Shown here piece by piece: positions 51,406-60,531 of a DNA stretch of 64,000 bases; position 1 is the stretch's first letter, and each line of letters starts with the position of its first letter. Position numbers and translations under genes: made by a program. The notes below the pieces were generated by a model. It had not been told where the DNA came from, did no database searches, and saw nothing but the letters and a program-made list of their open reading frames with translations. Origin of the DNA: Acorus gramineus (taxonomy: Eukaryota; Streptophyta; Magnoliopsida; Acorales; Acoraceae); NCBI GenBank assembly GCA_030737835.1, contig CM060850.1, forward strand, positions 7,817,877 to 7,881,876, given 5' to 3'.

Positions 51406-51674
51406 TTTTTTTTAATTTTTAAAGGAAAGGTAGATATGCTATAGCAATTTCATTAATTCAATTTGAAGTACAATCTGAACTAGATGATGAAGGAAAGAGA
51501 AGAACAAACGCAAACTAGGAAAAACAAACACCGAACTGTCCCTGATTAGAAGAGACAACAAACGCAAACTAGGAAAAACAAACACCGAACTGTCCCTGAT
51601 TAGAAGAGACATCTAATAAACTGGGCAAAGCTGCCGGCCCCCTCAATATATTCCTCGATGAATAAACCTCCCCC
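51406..51674 (-). mobile_element. 5'-truncated LINE 3' end, minus strand
   Basis: The 269-bp insert has its poly-A as a T run at the left, then the reverse of ATCTACCTTTCCTTTAAAAA, matching the 3' end of the LINE at 3189 (ATCTACCTTTCTTAAAA). A 15-bp duplication with one mismatch flanks it: TACTCTTGTCAACTT at 51391-51405 and TACTCTTATCAACTT at 51675-51689. A 56-bp tandem duplication (about 51501-51612, AACAAACGCAAACTAGG) lies inside. Confidence 0.78.
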
Positions 51675-51689
51675 TACTCTTATCAACTT

Positions 51690-51862
51690 ATTCCATAGAA
51701 ACATTATTTTTTGTAAAACTTTAATGTGTGTGTGTGTATAGAGTAATGATATGGTGCAGTCCGTGCGAACCAAGTATATACGTAATTTAAAAAGGTATAT
51801 GCTTCAGTAAGGAAATCATATATTCTATTGAATGTATTTTACGTCATTTAAAGGGGTATATG
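51690..51862. other. Left half of an older repeat hit by the hAT element
   Basis: Contains a GT run and then TATATGCTTCAGTAAGGAAA and ACGTCATTTAAAGGGGTATATG. Similar words recur right of the hAT element (53172-53290), so the two flanks look like an older repeat. Confidence 0.45.
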
Positions 51863-53171
51863 TAGGGCTGTCAACGGGTCGGGTCCGGGTCGAGTCGGGG
51901 TGGACCGATAACTATTAGTTCTTGCGAATTCTGGATTCATAACCGATGCAACTTAATCTGAAAATGAGTAATAGCAACCGATAACTATTAGTAATATACA
52001 AAATCCATTCAATGCCCTGACTGGCTGACTGGATAACACAAACATTAGAGATTCAGAATCCATTCAAATAATGCAATCTAACACAGATTCAATGCCCTGA
52101 CTGGATACGGAGATTAATTACAAAAACCCTAATAGGATTGAAAGCATAAAAAATCTTTTCAAAAACCATCAATCACAAGATTCAGAATCCATTCAAATAT
52201 ACAAAAACCCTAATCAAAATGAAAGCAAAAAAAATCTCTTAAAAAACCATCAATCACAACACACAGTGTGATAAAAAAAAATAGAAATAAAAGATAGGGG
52301 TCTACAAAAAAGATTACCCTGATCTGAAATTGGTTGAGACATGCCGGGTGTAGGCGGAGAGTCGGAGACCAAGGCGCGGTCCGGACGGTGTCGCTCGCGC
52401 GGTTTGGACAGAGAAGAGACAGAGACGGACGGCTGCCGAGTGAAAGAGACAGAGACGGACGGCTGCCGAGTGAGAGAGACAGATACGGACGGCTGCCGAG
52501 CGAGAGAGACAGAGACGGACGGCTGCCGAGTGAGAGAGACAGAGACGGACGGCTGCCGCTCACGCGGAGTGGGTGACGGATGGCTGTCGCTCGCGCGGAG
52601 TGGCCGACGCTCGGAATGGATGTCGCGCGGAATGACCGTGAGAAAGACAGAGAGGGCGTGAGAAAGACAGAGAGTGAGAGCGATGAGAGTGAGAAAGACA
52701 GACGCGACGGACTAAATTAGGGCACATTTTCACTTTAGGGCTTTATTTTTCATTTTTTTTTAGTGATGAGTGAGTGAGTCACCAAATTTTCTTTGGTGGG
52801 CTGAGTTTATTAACTCGTGGACTTTATTTTTTTCATTTTTTTTTGGTGGATGACTTGTGGACTGTGTAGTCTGGTGGGTTTGGTTGATAATGGGTTTAGA
52901 CTTCTACTTGAAAAATGAGTTAAGATCTATGCTAAAAATTTCATAAATAAAAAAAAAATTATGGGTCTACTAATACTAATATATGAGCATATATTAAAAA
53001 AAACAGTCGGGTCTCGAGTCCAACGGGTCAGGGTAGGGTGGACCCGGACCCAATCCGTTTGTATGTTCGGGTTCACCGGGTCGGATCCAAATCGGATCGG
53101 GTATATTACACGTGTAATCGAGTCCAGGTCGGGTCAGGTCCCGGTTTGGACCCGACCCGTTGATAGGCCGA
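51863..53171. mobile_element. Non-autonomous hAT element with 8-bp target duplication
   Basis: A 1309-bp element. The left end TAGGGCTGTCAACGGGTCGG and the reversed right end TCGGCCTATCAACGGGTCGG are inverted copies; TAGGG-TGTCAA starts are typical of plant hAT transposons. The 8-bp GGTATATG is perfectly duplicated at 51855-51862 and 53172-53179. Subterminal GGGTCGGGTC words recur at both ends. The interior has a 30-bp minisatellite and no transposase. Confidence 0.88.
52417..52560. repeat. 30-bp minisatellite inside the hAT element
   Basis: About five units of AGACAGAGACGGACGGCTGC plus CGAGTGAGAG. The unit is a multiple of three, so long open frames appear on both strands (repeats such as ETETDGCRVR). 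They are products of the repeat, not evidence of a gene. Confidence 0.9.
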
Positions 53172-53179
53172 GGTATATG

Positions 53180-54065
53180 CATCAGTAAGAAAACATATAT
53201 CTCATTGAAATAAAAATACATTATCTGAGGTATATGTTTTTTTTACTGGCACATATACTTCTTTAAATGACGTATATAATGTAAATACACCTCAACAAAT
53301 ATTATCTCCCTCCACCATGACGCTAACTATTCTATGTTGCCAGTGCTACAAAGTTGGAATTGTTTAGAAAAACACCTTTCTGAAAGTCAAATCTAAATCC
53401 AACCGATCCAACTCAAATCAAATCAAATGTGAATACAACCATAACCCAAATCAAACCAGCTTGATTTTGTTCGAGTTGACCACATCGGGTTAAAGTATTT
53501 GGGTCATGTCGGATTTTGGAATGGTCTCCTCCAACTTTCAATTAGGTATGGGTAAAGCTCCAACCCGACCAATCCCATTCGGGTTGCACCCTGATAATCA
53601 TAGCTACCTACTTGTAACACTCAAAGTAATTTATCTCCCTTTACTTGGATATAAAAAGGTTTGGGAGAGAGAGAAAACCACAAGTGAAAGATTCCAACCT
53701 GGATATAGAGTGACTCTTTGGCTAGAAACATAGATTCAATCCTCACAGGTCTTGAAACTGAACATTTTTTTTTTAGAATCATTGAACTCTAGATACTAGA
53801 CTTCTCGTCAGTTGTATTCTTTAGAATCACTTGTGTTTATTAATGAAAGAGATTTTATTTGTAGATCAATTAGAACATATCAAATTTAAGCTTGATTGTC
53901 CAATAATAAATATGTAGCCTCTCTCACTAACCCATGCATTGCTTTCATTTGAATAGGCAAGGAATTTCATCTTTAAACAGGATTTCCTAAGTGCAATTGC
54001 TCCTCCACCATCAAAGCAAGAGATCACTCATTCATTCTTCTCCGAGTGAGTGATTTCAAGCACAC
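53180..54065. other. Upstream region of DUF247 gene 2
   Basis: 53180-53290 is the right flank repeat of the hAT site. The last 130 bases align with the leader of gene 1, including AAGAGATCACTCATTCAT and GAGTGAGTGATTTCAAGCAC, but without its TATATATATAA. No other gene is seen. Confidence 0.5.
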
Positions 54066-55790
54066 ATGGAAGACAACATAATAGTAGTGGAAGGCAATGC
54101 ATCAGTGCCCACTCCACCCAAATCCATCGACGAAGGATGGTCCAATTCTCTCCGAAGAAAATTGAACGACTCCTTGGAGAAGCGTTGGCGTGAAGAAGAG
54201 TGTTCGATCTTCACAGTCCCAGAGAACCTCCGTTCACTCGATCCGGAGGCTTACGAGCCCAGGGTCGTCTCCATCGGTCCATACCACAGAGGCAAGGAGA
54301 GGTTCCAGGTGATGGAAAGGCACAAATGGCGAATGGCGCGCCGACTCTTATCCAAACACCACGACAACAAGCTCGAGGAGTGCCTAAAGAAGATGATGGA
54401 CTTAGAGAGCCGAGCGCGTAGTTGCTACTCAGAGCGCATTGAGATGGGGAGTAACGAATTCGCGGAGATGATGTTTCTCGATGGATGCTTCATCCTCGGC
54501 GTCCTACTTCGCGAGAAGTCAGATGTCGAGAAGTTCAATAGAAGCATTGATGGAGAAACACATGAAGAGAATGATGAAGGTGGTGGCATTGGTGAGTTGT
54601 TAAGGCCACCAATGCAAGATGAGTCCAGGGCGAGGCCTGCGTTGCTTAAACTGCAAAGCTTGTTGAAGAGGGCCATGGATGCGAGCGCAGCGAATGCAAG
54701 TGAGAATGTTGAGGAGATGGGGAACGACGATGAGCAAAAGAAGATGTCTAGAGCAATGCTGGAGGCCAAGCAGGACAATTGGGTGTGGAGTGCGAATGCG
54801 GATGAAGAAGAACCGGAGAGGGGTGAAATCCAAAACTTGTTGTATGCGTTGGAATTGGTGGATCATGATCTTCTCAAAGTCGAGAACCAGATGCCATTCT
54901 TCGTTGTGGAGGCCCTTTTCGATTTGCTCCTTCCACCGGAAGGTAAGACCGTCCCCCTCTTCGAGCTCGCGACACATCTCTTGAACAAGATTGATCAAAG
55001 CCAATACTATGTCAAGATAAGAAATCCCAAAGTCCATCACTTGCTCCATATATTTTACATCCTGCTTGTTCCGGATCCTAGAGAAAGTAAGCCCCCAACC
55101 CCACCTGGTTGGTTTGCAAGACTCAAGAAGTCCGCGACAAAGCTCCAACCCGTATCGCGAGGTGCCAAAAGCATCCTCCCTTGTTTCAACCGAGACAACG
55201 AACGCCCTAAGCAGCTACCATGGCCGTCTGGGACAGGGTGGATGCTAAGCGCGACAGAGCAAAAGGAGGCGGGCATCGTGTTCAAGCAGAAAAGGCAATG
55301 CAGCTTCATTGATGTCACTTTTAACAATGGGGTCATGGAGATCCCTGTCCTGTGCATCTATGAAAACACCTTCCCCATCTTTAGGAACCTCATTGCTTTC
55401 GAGCAATGCTACCCGAAAACAAGGGACCACATAACCTACTACGCCGTGTTCATGGAGAGCATGATCAAGACGCCGGGCGACGTGAAGGCGCTCCAAAGCG
55501 AGGGGATTCTGAGGATAGGGAAGAGCAATGAAGTCGAGGTGGCGCGTCTGTTCAACGAGTTGTGCACTGAGGTTTTCGTGAACAATGGGCAGAGTTACCT
55601 CAATGATCTGTTCTACCAAGTGAACGAGCACTGCGGATCAAAGTCGAACAAGTGGCGTGCTGTGTTGGCGCGAAACTACTTCACTAATCCTTGGTCGATC
55701 ATCTCCCTTGCAGCCGCTATCATCGTCATCGTCCTCACTTTATTGCAAACGTATACTTCGTTGTATTCGTATGCACACCCTGCACCTTGA
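54066..55790 (+). CDS. DUF247 (UPF0481) protein, gene 2
   Basis: Single-exon gene for 574 residues, a paralogue of the gene at 35449. It has the same N-terminus (MEDNIIVVEGN), the DUF247 blocks CSIFTVPENLRSLDPEAYEP, RVVSIGPYHRG, EMMFLDGCFILGVLLRE and VENQMPFFVVEALFDLL, and a C-terminal anchor NPWSIISLAAAIIVIVLTLL. It is 38 residues longer, mainly through an acidic, low-complexity insertion after GVLLREKSDVEK (EETHEENDEGGG-like and NVEEMGNDDEQKK) and a few residues near KSATKLQPVSRG. The reading frame is intact. From 55213 to 55586 (residues about 383-507) the DNA differs from gene 1 at only two positions. AATAAA lies at 55876. The minus-strand open frame at 55245-55631 is a shadow. Confidence 0.93.
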   Translation: MEDNIIVVEGNASVPTPPKSIDEGWSNSLRRKLNDSLEKRWREEECSIFTVPENLRSLDPEAYEPRVVSIGPYHRGKERFQVMERHKWRMARRLLSKHHDNKLEECLKKMMDLESRARSCYSERIEMGSNEFAEMMFLDGCFILGVLLREKSDVEKFNRSIDGETHEENDEGGGIGELLRPPMQDESRARPALLKLQSLLKRAMDASAANASENVEEMGNDDEQKKMSRAMLEAKQDNWVWSANADEEEPERGEIQNLLYALELVDHDLLKVENQMPFFVVEALFDLLLPPEGKTVPLFELATHLLNKIDQSQYYVKIRNPKVHHLLHIFYILLVPDPRESKPPTPPGWFARLKKSATKLQPVSRGAKSILPCFNRDNERPKQLPWPSGTGWMLSATEQKEAGIVFKQKRQCSFIDVTFNNGVMEIPVLCIYENTFPIFRNLIAFEQCYPKTRDHITYYAVFMESMIKTPGDVKALQSEGILRIGKSNEVEVARLFNELCTEVFVNNGQSYLNDLFYQVNEHCGSKSNKWRAVLARNYFTNPWSIISLAAAIIVIVLTLLQTYTSLYSYAHPAP

Positions 55791-56369
55791 ATTTCCCCCC
55801 TCAACATTGATTTTAAGAAGTTATGTCATCAGTTGTGTGTGTGAAGGTTTCCTTGCATGTGCATAGCACAATTTCAATAAATGTCAATTGTGTTGTATTT
55901 GAATGCTTTTCTATCTCTGTCTTTGCGGAATAAATGTATGTATGGTGTTGTTTTGTATAGTGAAGGTCAATCTATGGTAATTTTTAGCCAATTTAATGTC
56001 CTTTAGCAATCTCTTCTATTTTATTTTTCCTTTTCATTTTCTTAGTAGGGCGTCCCTATATTCAGGGCTACAATCACCAATCAGGTCAAAAGGACTAGAG
56101 TTCAGAGTCCAGTAAGTGCAAGATTGTGTCTGGTAAAAACCCAGTACCAAGCTATGGTATGGTCTTGTGCATACTCAGACATGCATGTCCACTAGGATAT
56201 ATACACACACGCACACATGCCGAGCAAGAGTTTGTTTTCCTTTGATAATGGATGGGAATGGGCAAATTACAAACTATAAGTCTTCCCATTCATGAACCTG
56301 AATTAGAACTAGTTGGATGAAAAATGAAACCTGATTACATGAAAAGTTTCCATCTCCATATGAAAGTAT
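55791..56369. other. 3' flank of DUF247 gene 2
   Basis: Aligns in part with the flank of gene 1 up to about 56255. The LINE target duplication CCATATGAAAGTAT (56356-56369) ends the stretch. Confidence 0.5.
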
Positions 56370-56853
56370 TATTATTATTATTATTTTTAAAAGAGGTAGA
56401 AACTTACTATCCAATTTCATTTCTGAAAGATCGAATTATAAACTCTGAAAGGAGAGAGAAAAGATACATAAAATATACAAAATACATAAACAAGAGTCAG
56501 TTGACACTGACCGTACCCCGGGTAGAAAAGGCATCTACTCCAAGGGGAACCAAAATCCGTCGATAGCGATTATGCCGCAGTGCCAAGATGCCCGTGGTTG
56601 AAGTAAACGTTGCGAGCAGATGCGACACCTTTACCCTAATCCCTCACTTGTGCACGAAACATGTCCCACATGTTTTCTTGGTAAACCTACGATCCTCTGA
56701 ATATCACCTCATTGCGTGTACGCCAAATCGTCCAAGCCCCCGCCGGAACAATCGATTGTGATATCGTCACCGTCAATGCATCATCCTCCGTCCGTTTCAA
56801 AGCTTTTCCCGCCTCCCACAGTCCTTCAAAGGTTTGAAAGGACTTGTCCAAGC
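56370..56853 (-). mobile_element. 5'-truncated L1-like LINE, minus strand, 14-bp target duplication
   Basis: The 484-bp insert has an ATT-repeat tail at its left end (the 3' end of the element), then the reverse of GTTTCTACCTCTTTTAAAAA. The minus strand encodes GAWTIWRTRNEV and ENMWDMFRAQVRD with stops, the same polyprotein segment as at 3189-3603. Perfect 14-bp duplications CCATATGAAAGTAT lie at 56356-56369 and 56854-56867. Confidence 0.85.
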
Positions 56854-56867
56854 CCATATGAAAGTAT

Positions 56868-57436
56868 GAAAGTATTGTTGGGTGAGGATAGAACCCCCTG
56901 AAAGGAGCTCATATGAAAGTATTGTTGGGTGACTCAGCCAACCTACATTGTACTTGGAGTCACCTGAATTCTTTTTGAGTGCTGGACTAGGAAATTCTCA
57001 CTTCACCTGATAATCTAAGAATATTTTACTTTTTTTTTAGTTCCAACAGCTAGGTAAGTATTTTATTCAAGGAAAAATGAATATAGCCCTCTCAAAGTTC
57101 GCTGATATCTAGATCGATCCCTCATTTTTTTTAAATATCCATATAAACCCCTGATTTTTATTATGGTCTTCTCGTTCTGTTTCCAACTATGAGGAATGTT
57201 TATAGGAATATTCGGCTAACTTAATGGCGCTGGAAATGTTGATATCCAAAAAAAACCCCTAAGATTTATGAAAAATGAAATATGATCCTTTAAAATGTTT
57301 GAAATGCCACTGCATCCAAAACTGCCACATTCTAATAGCTTATTTTCAGATTCTTCTTCCTCTAAAATCACATAATAACATTTGAAGCCCCGAGAATGAA
57401 TGGAAAGAAAAGGAAGAAATGGAAAGACCATGGTGT
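56868..57436. other. Intergenic sequence
   Basis: A local repeat of CATATGAAAGTATTGTTGGG occurs around 56865-56930. Words such as AAATATCCATATAAACCCC near 57130 resemble the foldback element at 14927, suggesting a remnant. No gene. Confidence 0.4.
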
Positions 57437-57698
57437 AAATCTCATTTTGGACTGGGGATGCACTGTGCGGGTGTATTCAAGGGGGAGGATCTGTATTGTT
57501 GCATATGATAGTCCGGGTCGGGGCCATGTGTGCCTAGTAGATACCTCTTCTACCGGTCATTTAAACCTCGATAGATTATCCATTTTTTCTCTTTCATTTT
57601 GCCTTGTATAATTTGGGCATTCAGTTTCTTTTAATATAAAATTAAGACTGAATGCTTACCTCTTTTTTTCAAAAAGAAAGAAAAAGAAAGAAAGAAAA
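57437..57698 (+). mobile_element. Short 5'-truncated LINE 3' end with 14-bp target duplication
   Basis: The 262-bp insert ends in an A-rich GAAAG tail. AAAGACCATGGTGT is present at 57423-57436 and 57699-57712. No full domain remains. It may belong to the same LINE class as the other four, but the family is not shown by the sequence. Confidence 0.75.
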
Positions 57699-58152
57699 AA
57701 AGACCATGGTGTGGTGATACGTGCAATCAAGATAGATCGTGCACTTGTTAAGTTTTTTCTTTTTGAGTCCACACTATAATATCATTAGTGGGCATCTTGG
57801 GCCTATAAGGAACATTAGAGGTTACATATAAAGTTTTTTTTTTTTTTTTTGAGTCCACTGTAATATGTAAGAAGTTATTGTATCCATTGACAAGCTAGGG
57901 AAAAACAAAGTCTCACAAAGAAAAGATAATTTGTCACTTTTAATTAGCAGAGTATGCAAAAGAGAGAGTTTAACTGCACATTGACCTCCAATATTATAAT
58001 TTAACTCCTTCTGATCTTTCCCTGAATCTTAATTAGTGCGTAAGCTAACCACCAATTATTAGATCAAAAAATAAAAAAGAATGGAAGCACGAATAAGTCT
58101 ATAATTAGATCAAAGTAGTGCTTAATTTCTCTGTATTCAAGAAGATACACAA

Positions 58153-58545
58153 ATTCTAAAGAATAGCAGGCCACACAATACACATTCAGTCAGCAACAAA
58201 GAAATCGAATAAGACTAAAATATATTGAGCCCTTATCCAATCTCTAGCTATTACTGAAATTTATCATTACAAATTCTCTCTGAAGCAAACCTATAACTTT
58301 CATTAAACCAAAAACTCAACAAAATGAGCAACTGGCTGATATTCTTCTTCAATGAATAATTGTTCCATAAGCTTTGAAATTACATGTGAAGAGAAAACCA
58401 ATAACTATCCAAACAAAATAAATTTTTAATGAAACTTGAAAAAACAAAACATGACTACAATGCACAGCTCTATATGTTTGAGTCTTTATTTGATTTCTTT
58501 GTTGCTGACTGAATGTGTATTGTGTTGTCTACTATTCTATAGAAT
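58153..58545. repeat. Inverted repeat with arms of about 78 bases
   Basis: The left arm 58153-58230 and right arm 58467-58545 are reverse complements with few mismatches; the best part is ATACACATTCAGTCAGCAAC followed by AAAGAAATC. The spacer is about 236 bases. A foldback MITE or a hairpin-forming transcript are both possible. Confidence 0.8.
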
Positions 58546-59606
58546 AGTGATTACTGTGTGAGACATTATGATGATTACTGTGTAATGTGATTACTGTGTG
58601 AGACATTATCATGATTGTGTGTTAAGATTTCAGGTTGCAGTGTATGATCTTGGTGAAAATTTAAAAAGAGAAATCATAAAGAATCATAAAACATTTTATG
58701 AACAACCAAACAGCTAGAGATGCTTGGTAAGATCAATTGAAGCACATAAGCAAAGACATAACTAAATTCAGTATACATGATAATACATGTGACTTGATTA
58801 CAAGCACAAGGACACCTAAAAATCAATCCCCAACAGAGCTAGATAAAGACTAACAAAACCAAAATTTGACATGCAACTCGAATAATTTACAAGATCCTCC
58901 CAAATAAAAGGGGCAAGAATAACAATCAAGAACTGAAAACCATTTTATATTTTACAGCAATTGATGATTGATTGGAGTAAAGTGGGTCACAAGATGAGAG
59001 GCCCTAAAAGCCCCAGAAACTTTTAAAACGATCTGTTAAATGACATTTAAAACATAGATTCATCACAATCTCATATTCGTATTGTTTAAATCAATAGTAA
59101 TGTAGATTTGTTAAGCAATGCATGACTTAATCCGATATGAACAAAAAAATTTCATGTATGCAACAGACAGTGAAGCAAATATGGGCACCAAATCACCGAT
59201 ACATGCTTCTGCAGTTGATTCTGCAGATACCACATCATCTAAGGCAGCATATGAAATCCCTAATAGAGGATACACTCTATTATGCTAATATATAATTCTG
59301 TTACAAAAAAATGTATTAAACAACGTAACACCCATTATGATATGAATGCACGATCGACTCAGAAACTCTCAACATCTAAAACCAAATAAATGGTATCAAA
59401 TTTGTGATGTTAAGGAGATGTTCTAAAACTAACCCTATGATTCATGATTTGGTTGAACTGAAGGGGGAAAAAATGAGCAACCTTTTGAGCCCGTCTATCA
59501 CCACCAACCTAAATGCTCTCCCCCCCAACCTAATAAAAATTTAAAACATCTTGTATTAGACACCCATCCCACCAATTTCAGTTGACACAAACCCAGTCAT
59601 ACTGGG

Positions 59607-59772
59607 GTGTCTAATATGACACAAAGTGTGTCACCCAAAGTTTTTCAATTGCAATATTTTGACGCGACACACCTTGGGTCAAAGTAAGTTGTACAGTTCG
59701 ACATACTCTGAGTCAAACCATAGTGTCTACTATGACCTAAGGTGTGTCGTCCAACACTATTCAATTGACAAT
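59607..59772. repeat. Paired direct and inverted short repeats
   Basis: GTGTCTAATATGACACAAAG with TGTGTC (from 59607) and GTGTCTACTATGACCTAAGG with TGTGTCG (from 59723) are about 50-base direct repeats, each ending near TTCAATTG. Between them, CGACACACCTTGGGTCA is the inverse of TGACCTAAGGTGTGTCG. Probably a degraded transposon end. Confidence 0.6.
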
Positions 59773-60162
59773 AATTTAATTTTTTTATTTATCATAAATA
59801 TCATAAATACATAACAAATAATATCATAAATAAACAAAATTCACGTACATAATCACATAAGTTAATTCACGTACATATTATGCACATACTAGTGACATAA
59901 CAGTCTTCCTTGTTCAACATTCACACATCCAAATTCACTGTGCAATAAAAGCAATCAACACCATATAAGCATAAAAAAAAAAAAAAACTGGTGGAGGCCA
60001 TGAATCCATCTTACAAAAAAAAGGGTGTACACACTCATCAATAACATCATGAACTTGTATTACCTTCATGTCGGATCGAGGAGATCGAAACAGAGGAGGT
60101 CAAACCAAACATACTTGTAACCAAAAAAACACTGAAAAATTCTGGTTTACGTACTGAATTTA

Positions 60163-60528
60163 GGTCCCGTTTGGTTGCGCGTTTGAGTGTGTTTTTGTTT
60201 TTTCAAAAGCTGAAAAGTTAAAATCGTGCAGTCAAACAAGGCAGTTTTTTGCAGAATCGGAAGCTGGATTACTTTTAATTTTTCTCTCAAAATCTGTGTT
60301 TTGAAAAGCTCAAAAATAACGTTTTTTTATCGGAATCGATTTTTTAAATTGAAAAATAGCTTTCCCTGTCAAACATTAAACTTCTTTCAAATATTGATTC
60401 TAAAATTAAAAAAAAAATATCTTAAAAAAGTAAAAATCTAAAATCATCTTTAAAAACAGCTTCATTCAAAAAATTATTTTTTAATATATTTGTTTTCGAA
60501 TAGACCCCTGAGTGAACCAAACGCAGCG
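60163..60528. mobile_element. Tourist-like (PIF/Harbinger) MITE with TTA target
   Basis: A 366-bp element. The left end GGTCCCGTTTGGTTGCG and the reversed right end CGCTGCGTTTGGTTCAC share the CGTTTGGTT core typical of Tourist elements. TTA is duplicated at 60160-60162 and 60529-60531. Confidence 0.75.
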
Positions 60529-60531
60529 TTA

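Larger units (their letters stand above)
57713..60162. other. Gene-poor intergenic sequence
   Basis: No coding exon supported. It holds an inverted repeat (58153-58545), short GATTACTGTGTGAGACATTA direct repeats near 58548-58610 and a repeat around 59607-59772. Confidence 0.45.

Noticed and set aside
52210..52661. Open frames on both strands with 10-residue repeats
   Set aside because: They come from a 30-bp minisatellite within a transposon and lack start context or a known domain.
55245..55631. Minus-strand open frame of 128 residues (and its counterpart at 36514-37137)
   Set aside because: Antisense shadow of the DUF247 coding sequence; both copies are open because the sense strands are nearly identical.
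35449..55790. Two DUF247 genes as a self-incompatibility locus like the grass S or Z loci
   Set aside because: Those loci pair DUF247 genes with a small secreted stigma protein. I see no such gene between 37059 and 54066, DUF247 is a large family, and nothing else here points to mating control.
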